Origin: Pseudomonadota bacterium
GTDB lineage: Bacteria; Pseudomonadota; Gammaproteobacteria; Legionellales; Legionellaceae
Length of the DNA stretch: 64,000 bases
Direction of reading: 5' to 3'
Assembly: GCA_020051095.1 (NCBI GenBank)
Contig: JAGVJN010000013.1
Span: 57,755-121,754, forward strand
Shown: positions 21,078-28,528 of the stretch, one piece after another
How positions within the stretch are numbered: the stretch's first letter is position 1
Layout: each line of letters opens with the position of its first letter
Notes under the pieces: model-generated
The model's input: only the letters and a program-made list of their open reading frames with translations
What the model was told of the DNA's origin: nothing
Databases searched by the model: none
Position numbers and translations under genes: made by a program

Positions 21078-21228
21078 AGATGGCCTATTGTAACAAGTGG
21101 TGACTTCTTACACTTTGCGTTAAAGCGTGAAAGTCGTTCAATTTAATATACAGTTAATTATACCCAAGTTAACTCAAATTGCTCAATATGATTGACAGCA
21201 ATACCCAGGTCGTTTAAAGTCAATTTAT

Positions 21229-21353
21229 CAGGACTTACGAAAAACCCCCAATCTCTTCGTTATAAACATGTTTCAATTCGGTCATTTAGTTAGTCTAAAC
21301 TCCCTCATTGAAAAATGTTTATGCCTCGACCTTTGGGTTTTTCATAAGTCCTG
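21229..21353. mobile_element. 125-bp MITE-like element with terminal inverted repeats and 5-bp target duplication
   Basis: The left end CAGGACTTACGAAAAACCC (21229-21247) and the right end GGGTTTTTCATAAGTCCTG (21335-21353) are 19-bp inverted repeats with one mismatch. The element is flanked on both sides by TTTAT (21224-21228 and 21354-21358), a 5-bp direct repeat as left by transposition. It has no coding capacity, so it would need a transposase in trans. It lies just upstream of the PiT-like gene and could carry regulatory signals for it. Confidence 0.8.
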
Positions 21354-21374
21354 TTTATATTATCCATTATTAAG

Positions 21375-22388
21375 ATGCTCATGACGAAATTAGGACGACC
21401 CTTAGCGTTCTATATGTTCATTCTTGGACTGAGCATCCTTGCCTGGTTTATTCATGATACACCCCGCTATGCGATGTGGTTCGGGTTTGCCGTCGCTGGA
21501 TACAGTGTGATAGCCAATGACAGCATACAAACACTCGGAACATTTCTAACCAGCACCAAAAAAGTCTCGGGTTACATGTTATGGATCTTTATCGGTGGGT
21601 TATTGATATTAACGTTATCCTATGGTTGGTATCAAGGAAACGGCGATTTGGCCTATGGTCGTCTACAATCAATCCCTCAACCCACGACATTTGATTATTT
21701 AGAACTTTTAAGCCCAATTGTCCTTGTTGTGCTAACGCATTGGCGTATGCCTGTTTCAACTACCTTTCTTGTCCTGAGTGTTTTTGGTTCTAACGATACG
21801 ATCGGTAAGATTATTGTCAAATCCCTGTTTGGCTATGGCATTGCCTGTGTTGTCGGCTTGCTTTTATTTTGGATTTTAAGCAGCGCATTTACAAAAACGA
21901 AAGCGTTAAATGATGCACAAAATCGACGATGGCAAATAGGGCAGTTTTTGAGCACAAGTTATCTTTGGGTGATTTGGTTAATGCATGATAGTGCTAATGT
22001 TGTTGTTTATTTGCCTAGGCATTTATCGGCATGGCAAGCGATGATTGTTATCGGATATTTATTTTGCATTCTGGGGCTATTTGTCTATCTCAGAGGTGGG
22101 CGAATACAGCAAGTTGTCGCACAAAAGTCATCCGTTAGCGATTATCGATCGGCCACACTTATCGATTTAATCTTTGCTTGTAACCTCTATTTTTTAAAAA
22201 TATGGAGTCATATCCCAATTAGCACAACTTGGGTTTTTTTAGGCCTGCTCGCTGGGCGTGAAATAGGGCTTCGCTTTGCCAAACAATCCGAAAGAAACTA
22301 CCTCGAAATTGCTTGGGTAATTAGTCGGGATATTCTGTTGGCGGGTGTCGGTTTGGCTATTTCACTGGTAGTCGCCTATCTGACGTAA
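21375..22388 (+). CDS. PiT-family-like membrane permease
   Basis: A 337-residue integral membrane protein with about 9-10 hydrophobic helices. Duplicated motifs are visible: an Asn-Asp loop (ANDSIQTLGTF around residue 47, HDSANVV near 204) and two PVSTTF/PISTTW segments (around 132 and 279). These inverted duplications resemble the inorganic-phosphate transporter (PiT/PF01384) fold, but the canonical GANDVANA signature is altered. The substrate (phosphate, sulfate or other) is not clear. The start is ATG 21375, or 21381 after Met-Leu. A MITE ends 21 bases before the start, so its promoter probably lies in or beyond that element. Confidence 0.75.
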   Translation: MLMTKLGRPLAFYMFILGLSILAWFIHDTPRYAMWFGFAVAGYSVIANDSIQTLGTFLTSTKKVSGYMLWIFIGGLLILTLSYGWYQGNGDLAYGRLQSIPQPTTFDYLELLSPIVLVVLTHWRMPVSTTFLVLSVFGSNDTIGKIIVKSLFGYGIACVVGLLLFWILSSAFTKTKALNDAQNRRWQIGQFLSTSYLWVIWLMHDSANVVVYLPRHLSAWQAMIVIGYLFCILGLFVYLRGGRIQQVVAQKSSVSDYRSATLIDLIFACNLYFLKIWSHIPISTTWVFLGLLAGREIGLRFAKQSERNYLEIAWVISRDILLAGVGLAISLVVAYLT

Positions 22389-22426
22389 AATGAAGTGTTT
22401 TGGCAAACGATGATATCGGTTATAAT

Positions 22427-22479
22427 CTAGGATGTGTCCACATTCTCACTACAACGCATGGAATAAGGACACGCCCTAG
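22427..22479. repeat. 53-bp palindromic repeat, copy 2
   Basis: Ends CTAGGATGTGTCC and GGACACGCCCTAG form a 13-bp imperfect inverted repeat with two mismatches. It shares CCACATTCT and overall length (53 bp) with copy 1 at 19739-19791. It sits between the PiT-like gene and the MidA-like gene, near that gene's likely 5' leader. Confidence 0.65.
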
Positions 22480-22511
22480 AATTTTTGATGTATTATGAGA
22501 TTTAATGAGTT

Positions 22512-23618
22512 ATGACGCAGATGCTAGATTGGGTGAAAGCCAACCAACCCGTTCGCTTCGTTGACTATATGCAGCAGGCATTATATGCCCCTCAAGGAGG
22601 GTATTATACCGCCAGTACCCCAAAGCTTGGCCGACAAGGTGATTTCATTACCGCGCCGGAACTAACCCCCCTATTCGGCCACACGCTGGCCAATCAATGT
22701 TTGCAAATTTTAACTAACCTTAAACAAGCAAGCATTCTCGAGTTTGGTGCCGGCACAGGACGTCTGTGTGTGGATGTGTTAACGGCCTTAGAAAGGGATG
22801 ATGCCCTGCCGGCTAATTATTATATTCTTGAAGTCAGTGGCAGCTTAAAAGCCAAACAGCAACAAACCATCCAACAAGCACTGCCTCATTTAATAGAGCG
22901 GGTGCATTGGTTATCGGCCTGGCCTGAAACATTTACGGGTGTCATGTTGGCAAATGAAGTCATTGATGCGATGCCTGTTCATCGGTTCAAATATGATCAA
23001 GAATGCTTGTGGGAGAGTTATATCGGCGTTGATGAACAAGGCGATTTACAAGAAACTTGGCAGAAAATGGATAATGGCAAACTTCGTCACTATATTGAGC
23101 ATGTCATTCTACCGTTCAATTTGCCCCAACCTTATTACTCCGAGGTCAACTGGTTAGCAAAGGGATGGATCAATCAAATCGGTAGTTGTTTAAACCAAGG
23201 AGCGCTTATTGCCATCGATTATGGGTTTCCGCGTCATGAATATTATCATCCAGATAGAAAGACCGGTACCTTGATGTGCCATCATCAGCACCACACCCAT
23301 CCTGATTTTTTACATAAACCAGGTGAACAAGACATAACGGCTCATGTGGATTTCACCTTGATTGCTGAGTCGGCCTATGAGTCAGGGATGCATGTCGCTG
23401 GGTTTACAAACCAAGCTGCTTTTTTAATGAATAATGGTTTGTTAAGCTTAAATAATTCGGCAAATGATGAGACGGCTCTCATTCAACAATCCAAAGCAAT
23501 CAATTACTTGACTCATCCAGCGGAAATGGGTGAGCTATTTAAAGTCATGGCTTTAACAAAAGGAATGGATATTTCTTTAACGGGGTTTACCCTATTTGAC
23601 AAACGAGCGAGCTTATAA
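22512..23618 (+). CDS. SAM-dependent methyltransferase, MidA/NDUFAF7 family
   Basis: A 368-residue protein with family hallmarks: FVDYMQQALYAPQGGYYTAS near the N-terminus, GDFITAPELTPLFG, the SAM loop ILEFGAGTGRLCVDVL and VMLANEVIDAMPVHRF. It belongs to the COG1565 group. The mitochondrial homologue MidA/NDUFAF7 methylates an Arg in a complex I subunit; the bacterial substrate is not established. It ends exactly where the PTPS-family gene starts (stop and start adjacent), and the series continues through priA and a thioesterase, so these four genes form one operon. Confidence 0.92.
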   Translation: MTQMLDWVKANQPVRFVDYMQQALYAPQGGYYTASTPKLGRQGDFITAPELTPLFGHTLANQCLQILTNLKQASILEFGAGTGRLCVDVLTALERDDALPANYYILEVSGSLKAKQQQTIQQALPHLIERVHWLSAWPETFTGVMLANEVIDAMPVHRFKYDQECLWESYIGVDEQGDLQETWQKMDNGKLRHYIEHVILPFNLPQPYYSEVNWLAKGWINQIGSCLNQGALIAIDYGFPRHEYYHPDRKTGTLMCHHQHHTHPDFLHKPGEQDITAHVDFTLIAESAYESGMHVAGFTNQAAFLMNNGLLSLNNSANDETALIQQSKAINYLTHPAEMGELFKVMALTKGMDISLTGFTLFDKRASL

Positions 23619-24131
23619 ATGACCCAACCCTATTTGACAACAGTCGAATTACAAAAAGAAAGCATGAAATTCTCTGCAGGACATACCACCATTTTTTCTG
23701 CGACTGAGCGAGAGCCACTTCATGGTCATCTCTATACCGTGTATCTGGGCATAACAACCTGGGTAAAAGACAATGGCATGACGTTTGATTATCGATATTA
23801 CAAACACAAAATTCAGAATTTATGCCACTCTCTCAATCAAACGTTTTTAATGCCCACCCAATCTCCTTATTTATCGGTGTCGGAAGATGATGAGTATTAT
23901 TATTTTACTTTTAACCAGAAAAAAATACCCTTTTTGAAGGAAGACGTCACACTATTGCCGCTAACAAATATCACGGTTGAAGAGTTATCGCGATGGTTTA
24001 TCGATAAATTAATTGAGGATAAGGACGAACTGATTCGCCACCGGGTGGAAAAAATGAAAGTGAAAGTTTTTTCTGCGCCAGGGCAGTCAGCTTGCCATCG
24101 TTGGCGAAAGTCAGATAAGGCGCAAAGATGA
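23619..24131 (+). CDS. 6-pyruvoyltetrahydropterin synthase family protein, PTPS-III-like
   Basis: A 170-residue T-fold enzyme. Zinc ligands are the His in FSAGH and the pair in LHGHLY. The Cys of QueD-type enzymes (C-x-x-x-H-G-H) is absent; the sequence reads E-P-L-H-G-H, the Glu arrangement I recall for PTPS-III proteins, which can cleave dihydroneopterin in place of FolB. There is also an insertion of about 40 residues before PLTNITVEELSRWF, and a Cys-His near the end (SACHRW). It starts immediately after the MidA-like stop and overlaps priA by four bases. With the pteridine-reductase-like SDR at 20352-21077 it hints at pterin or folate metabolism. QueD-like queuosine function is the alternative. 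Confidence 0.8.
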   Translation: MTQPYLTTVELQKESMKFSAGHTTIFSATEREPLHGHLYTVYLGITTWVKDNGMTFDYRYYKHKIQNLCHSLNQTFLMPTQSPYLSVSEDDEYYYFTFNQKKIPFLKEDVTLLPLTNITVEELSRWFIDKLIEDKDELIRHRVEKMKVKVFSAPGQSACHRWRKSDKAQR

Positions 24132-26311
24132 TTGGTGGCACCCCTATTTGTCAGGTTTGTATCGCCAATACCATGCGTGATTATTACGATTATGCCTATG
24201 GTGATAATAAGCCTGAAGTGGGTGCGAGAGTGTTGGTTTCTTTTCGAGGCAAAACAAAAATAGGGATTGTCCTTGGCTTTAGCCTCAGTGAACTAGAACC
24301 CGACAAAATTCTAACAATCGATGAAATTTTAGATAAAAAGCCACTATTGGATCATGCCTTTTTCGATTTATTAACGTGGGTTGCTCACTATTATCAATCC
24401 CCTTTGTCCGAGGTGATGGCCACGGTATTACCCAAGCAGTTTCGATTGGGGAAATCGATTGAAACGTGTTGGGAAAATGACTACCAATTAGACCCTTCGG
24501 CATCCCCAGAAAGTAACCCGCTTGATAACCGGAAGAAAAAGCTTCGACAACTGGTGGACTGGTTAGCCCAAGTGGATCATCCCGTGAATGAAGCCATGAT
24601 GCGCCAGGCTGGATTTAGCAAAGTGCACTGGGAGACCTTACAAGAAAATGGTTTAATTCGGGCAACAAAATCCCTCGTTCCCCCATTGCACGCATGGCAA
24701 GAAAAGCCCTATCCAAAGTTAAACAACGAGCAACAACAAGCCGTTGATAGTATTGTTTCACACTTAAATCGTTACCAATGTTTCTTACTGCAAGGAGTCA
24801 CCGGTTCGGGTAAAACAGAAGTCTATCAGCAAGTCATTGAGCATGTGATTGCAGCGGGTAAGCAAGTGTTGCTGTTAGTGCCAGAAATTGGCCTTACCCC
24901 ACAATTATTAGCTCGATTTCAGAGGCGGTTTAAACACCCGATGATGATGATCCATTCCCAGTTGAATGATAATGAGCGGTTTCGAGCTTGGGTTTTAGCG
25001 CGAGAAGGGAAAGTTTCCTTGGTCATTGGTACTCGAACGGCATTATTTACACCCTTACCAAATCTCGGGTTGATTGTGTTGGATGAGGAACATGATGCCT
25101 CATTTAAACAGCTAGAAGGGGTGCGCTATTCTGCGCGAGACAGTGCTATTTATCGAGCAAGTTTAGCCAACGTGCCGGTTATATTAGGATCAGCCACACC
25201 CAGTCTAGAAAGTTTGCAAAATGTGGCACTAGGTAAATATCAACGATTGGTCCTTAAGCAGCGTGCTATTAGCACCCATCCAGTTCACTACCAAATAGTC
25301 GATTTGCGCCGCCATCAACCGGATCATGGCTTGGCAAAGCCAACATTAGAGGTCATGAAAAAGCACTTAGACGCTGGTAACCAGGTATTGGTATTCCTTA
25401 ATCGCCGAGGCTTTGCCCCGGTCATTTTATGCCACGTTTGTGGATGGATTGCCGATTGCCCACACTGCGATAGTCATTTGAACTTTCATCGCCAAGATGA
25501 ACGCTATCATTGTCATCTATGCGGGTATCATCGCAGGCCGATGGTGAATTGCCAAGCATGCCAGAGTACGGAGCTGATTTCAGTGGGTGCCGGAACACAG
25601 CGCTTAGAACCCTTTTTAACCCAAACGTTTCCAGACTATCCCGTGTTGAGGGTGGATAGAGATCAAGTCAAGCACAAAGGCGATTGGGCGGAGAAATTAT
25701 CTCAAATTGCCGATCAATCGGTGAAAATCATTGTTGGTACTCAAATGCTGGCAAAAGGGCATGATTTTCACCATATTACCTGCGTGGTTATCGTCGATGC
25801 TGACACGGGCTTATTGCAGTCTGATTTCAGAGCGGTGGAAAGAATGGGGCAGTTATTGATCCAAGTATCTGGAAGAGCTGGAAGAGGGCATAAAGCCGGC
25901 GAAGTGATGTTACAAACTCACCAGCCTCAGCACCCCATGCTCAATCTCTTAATTCAATACGGCTATGAACGTTTTGCCGAGGGGCTCCTAGCGAATCGGC
26001 AGTTGGCAAAATTGCCGCCTTTTTCTCATCTTGCTCTATTTCAAGCAAAAGCGAGAAAGGCTGGCACAGTCCTCACTTTTTTGCACAAAGTTAAACAGTG
26101 GTTATCGAATTCACCCGTCCAATGCTTAGGACCGGCCCCTGCACAAGTGGCCAGGCAGGCCGATGAATATCGTTATCAACTGCTATTTAAAAGTGACAAT
26201 CGAGCCCATTTGCAACAGACCTTGTCCCTGCTTCGAGATTGGCTGACAATCAACAAGTATGGCAGTAATGTGCGTTGGATAATTGATAGAGACCCACAGG
26301 ATATGTTATGA
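24128..26311 (+). CDS. priA: Primosomal protein N' (replication restart helicase)
   Basis: A 3'-5' superfamily 2 helicase of 727 residues that reloads DnaB at stalled forks. Walker A is GVTGSGKTEVY near residue 227, and the DEAH-type box reads DEEHDASF. Between helicase lobes lies the zinc-binding cluster: CHVCGWIADCPHC, CHLCGYH and CQACQS supply eight Cys. The TRTALFTPLPNLGLIVLDEEH region is typical. It overlaps the PTPS gene (ATGA) upstream and the thioesterase (ATGA) downstream, so it is translated as part of the four-gene operon. Confidence 0.97.
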   Translation: MIGGTPICQVCIANTMRDYYDYAYGDNKPEVGARVLVSFRGKTKIGIVLGFSLSELEPDKILTIDEILDKKPLLDHAFFDLLTWVAHYYQSPLSEVMATVLPKQFRLGKSIETCWENDYQLDPSASPESNPLDNRKKKLRQLVDWLAQVDHPVNEAMMRQAGFSKVHWETLQENGLIRATKSLVPPLHAWQEKPYPKLNNEQQQAVDSIVSHLNRYQCFLLQGVTGSGKTEVYQQVIEHVIAAGKQVLLLVPEIGLTPQLLARFQRRFKHPMMMIHSQLNDNERFRAWVLAREGKVSLVIGTRTALFTPLPNLGLIVLDEEHDASFKQLEGVRYSARDSAIYRASLANVPVILGSATPSLESLQNVALGKYQRLVLKQRAISTHPVHYQIVDLRRHQPDHGLAKPTLEVMKKHLDAGNQVLVFLNRRGFAPVILCHVCGWIADCPHCDSHLNFHRQDERYHCHLCGYHRRPMVNCQACQSTELISVGAGTQRLEPFLTQTFPDYPVLRVDRDQVKHKGDWAEKLSQIADQSVKIIVGTQMLAKGHDFHHITCVVIVDADTGLLQSDFRAVERMGQLLIQVSGRAGRGHKAGEVMLQTHQPQHPMLNLLIQYGYERFAEGLLANRQLAKLPPFSHLALFQAKARKAGTVLTFLHKVKQWLSNSPVQCLGPAPAQVARQADEYRYQLLFKSDNRAHLQQTLSLLRDWLTINKYGSNVRWIIDRDPQDML

Positions 26312-26697
26312 CAATTACCTTTCATGAGAGGACGTTCGATATTGAATGGGGTGATATGGATGCCCTTGGCCATATCAATAATGCCCGGTATTTTGATTAT
26401 TTCCAAGAGTCACGCATCCAATGGCTCGGAACATTGGGGTTCACATTAGGGGAGAAAAAAGGCCCCGTCGTTATCTCGATGACAGCAACGTATTTCAAAG
26501 CGGTCGTATACCCTGCTACTCTCACCATTAGGAGTAAAGCCCATAGCCCTGGCCGATCAAGCTTTTTGATGGATCATGAAATATATCAAAACGATATATT
26601 AGTGACGCAAGGACAAAGTAAAATCGTTTGGGTCGATTATAAGAAAAATCAATCAATACCTATCCCCGATAAAATTCTGAAATTGTTTGAGACGTAA
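26308..26697 (+). CDS. Hotdog-fold acyl-CoA thioesterase (YbgC/4HBT-like)
   Basis: A 129-residue protein with the 4HBT-type motif WGDMDALGHINNARYFDYFQ (catalytic Asp and the conserved H-x-N) and a SRIQWLGTLGF helix. Family members hydrolyse acyl-CoA or acyl-ACP thioesters; the substrate is not predictable. It overlaps priA by four bases. The stop codon lies in CGTAAGTCCTG (26693-26703), identical to the end of the MITE at 21229-21353; this could be chance or a transposon scar. Confidence 0.88.
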   Translation: MTITFHERTFDIEWGDMDALGHINNARYFDYFQESRIQWLGTLGFTLGEKKGPVVISMTATYFKAVVYPATLTIRSKAHSPGRSSFLMDHEIYQNDILVTQGQSKIVWVDYKKNQSIPIPDKILKLFET

Positions 26698-26837
26698 GTC
26701 CTGCTTTTTATATTCCGCACAACGCCCTTGAGTTGCTATTTGGTAAAATAGTGTCAATTGATAGGGAATAGTCATTGCAAAAGGAGGCATTTTTCGATAA
26801 AACTGTAATCAAGCTGTTTAATCCAAGGAGTAACCAT

Positions 26838-27971
26838 ATGGTCCGCAAATTACTTGCATCGCTGCTATTAGGTCTCAGTGCTTTATCGAGCCAGTCAATG
26901 CCCCTCAACCAATTTGATTCCCTTGTCATGTTTGGTGATAGCCTCACCGATAATGGGAATCTCTACGCTTATATGTGGGGCTATTTGCCAATTTCCCCGC
27001 CCTATTATCAAGGTCATTTTTCCAATGGACCGATTTGGGCAGAATATTTATACCAAGATTGGTACGGCGAACAAAATGTGGGTGGTTTCCAGGATTATGC
27101 TGTGGGTGGTGCGGGTGCCGTGATTTCCAGAAAAGGAAATTTACCTTTTACATTATCCATTGAAGTGGATGATTACCTTTACTGGCATACCCATGATAAG
27201 CCCACGACAAGCTTATTTGCTATCTGGATAGGAGCCAATAACTACCTCAATGGACCCTCGAATGTTGATTCAATCACCACGGGGGTTGTCAATGCCATTG
27301 GCGATGCAGTTGAAACCCTTGCACGCAATGGCGGAAATAAATTCCTGGTCGCCAACTTGCCGGATTTAAATGCCTCCCCATTTGTGCAAAAATATGGTAA
27401 CCCAAGCTTGCTGAAAGAAATAACCGATGTTCATAATCGAAAATTAGCGGATAAAATTGATGAGTTAAGAGGAAAATATCCTGATATTAAGCTTATTTTC
27501 TTTGATGTAAATGCCGCATTCGAAAAGGCCATGGCTGATCCTGCGGCATATCACTTAACCAACGTAACCGATCCATGTTATTTTGGAACGTACAGTGGAT
27601 GGTATAATGCTGTGCAAGCTGCCCCAGATTTGATATACTCCGACCTTAAAAAAAGAAGTGCTCAGTTTGATAATAGCCACTGGGAAATGATAAAGGACAA
27701 CCCGGAGCTCATGACAGCCGCTCAATTTGGGTTTATTTATAACCAGCATCCCATGAGTGCATTAGAAGAGCCTTCGACGTGTTATGGGTATTTGTTTTGG
27801 GATCATATTCACCCCACGACGGAAGTCCATCGTGTGATTGCGGATGAGGCGAAAAAACTGATTAAAGAAGCTGGGTTGACGTCGGCAATGCCCGATCCGG
27901 GCGAGGCGGTAAAAAATAAACCCTTTAAATACGATGTGCATCGCAATCGAAAGAATACTTCAATGTCGTAA
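26838..27971 (+). CDS. Secreted GDSL/SGNH lipase, phospholipase A or acyltransferase-like
   Basis: A 377-residue protein with a signal peptide (KLLASLLLGLSALSSQS) cleaved around residue 20. SGNH blocks are present: GDSLTDNGN near residue 33 (catalytic Ser 35), an oxyanion Asn in WIGANNYL and the catalytic Asp-His in FWDHIHPTTE near 322-325. This arrangement matches the GDSL phospholipase/acyltransferases of Legionella-like and Vibrio-like bacteria, which act outside the cell on phospholipids. The start is the ATG at 26838, preceded by AAGGAG; the frame upstream to 26775 is not conserved-looking. C-terminal tail is basic. Paired neighbour: none. Confidence 0.88.
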   Translation: MVRKLLASLLLGLSALSSQSMPLNQFDSLVMFGDSLTDNGNLYAYMWGYLPISPPYYQGHFSNGPIWAEYLYQDWYGEQNVGGFQDYAVGGAGAVISRKGNLPFTLSIEVDDYLYWHTHDKPTTSLFAIWIGANNYLNGPSNVDSITTGVVNAIGDAVETLARNGGNKFLVANLPDLNASPFVQKYGNPSLLKEITDVHNRKLADKIDELRGKYPDIKLIFFDVNAAFEKAMADPAAYHLTNVTDPCYFGTYSGWYNAVQAAPDLIYSDLKKRSAQFDNSHWEMIKDNPELMTAAQFGFIYNQHPMSALEEPSTCYGYLFWDHIHPTTEVHRVIADEAKKLIKEAGLTSAMPDPGEAVKNKPFKYDVHRNRKNTSMS

Positions 27972-27991
27972 AAAAAACTTAGCCCTCGTAG

Positions 27992-28009
27992 GTCGGGCCT
28001 TGGCCCGAC
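27992..28009. terminator. Short perfect hairpin after the GDSL gene
   Basis: GTCGGGCC (27992-27999), loop TT and GGCCCGAC (28002-28009) form a perfect 8-bp GC-rich stem in the 21-38 bases after the lipase stop. No T-run follows, so it is either a weak terminator or a structural repeat. Similar GG-T-C-[AG]-GG hairpins occur at 31786 and 49071. Confidence 0.5.
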
Positions 28010-28039
28010 AACTATTTGATTGATAAAAGAGTAATTAAC

Positions 28040-28528
28040 GTGTCAGAAGATTCAGAATGGGTAAGTAAAAGCCAGCGAAAACGCGATGCGGATGCGGTAC
28101 TTGATTTGGTTAAAAATTTACTCGAATTAAAAGCCAATGAACTTAGCCAGCTTCCTTTATCGGAGGCCGCTTTGCAAGGCCTAGCCGACGTAAAAAAGAT
28201 ACACCAACATGGTGCTCATAAGCGTCATATGAAGTGGTTAGCGAAGCAATTACGTCAAGATGACTTAAGCGACATTGAAGCTGCCTACCAAGCTATCTTG
28301 AGTTCCAGACAAGGCGAAACCGCGGATTTTCATTTGGCAGAACAATGGCGTACTCGATTGATTGAAGAGGATAACCAAGCTCTTGCGGAATTTATTAGTC
28401 AATATAAACCCGATGACATTCAACAGCTTCGCCAAGCCGTTCGCCAAGCAAAAATGGAATATGCCAGTCAGCAAAATCATGGTGCACAGCGAAGCCTTTT
28501 TCGACTCATTAAGGCCATGATGCAATGA
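28040..28528 (+). CDS. darP: Dual-action ribosomal maturation protein DarP
   Basis: This 50S-subunit-associated assembly factor (YjgA, DUF615) is recognised by WVSKSQRKRDADAVLDLVKNL, LPLSEAALQGLADVKKI, HGAHKRHMKWLAKQLR and a C-terminal RQAVRQAKMEY region. It is about 162 residues. I chose the GTG at 28040 with GAGTA upstream; a TTG at 28016 in frame is weaker. It overlaps rlmKL by four bases (ATGA), so two ribosome-related genes are coupled. Confidence 0.93.
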   Translation: MSEDSEWVSKSQRKRDADAVLDLVKNLLELKANELSQLPLSEAALQGLADVKKIHQHGAHKRHMKWLAKQLRQDDLSDIEAAYQAILSSRQGETADFHLAEQWRTRLIEEDNQALAEFISQYKPDDIQQLRQAVRQAKMEYASQQNHGAQRSLFRLIKAMMQ

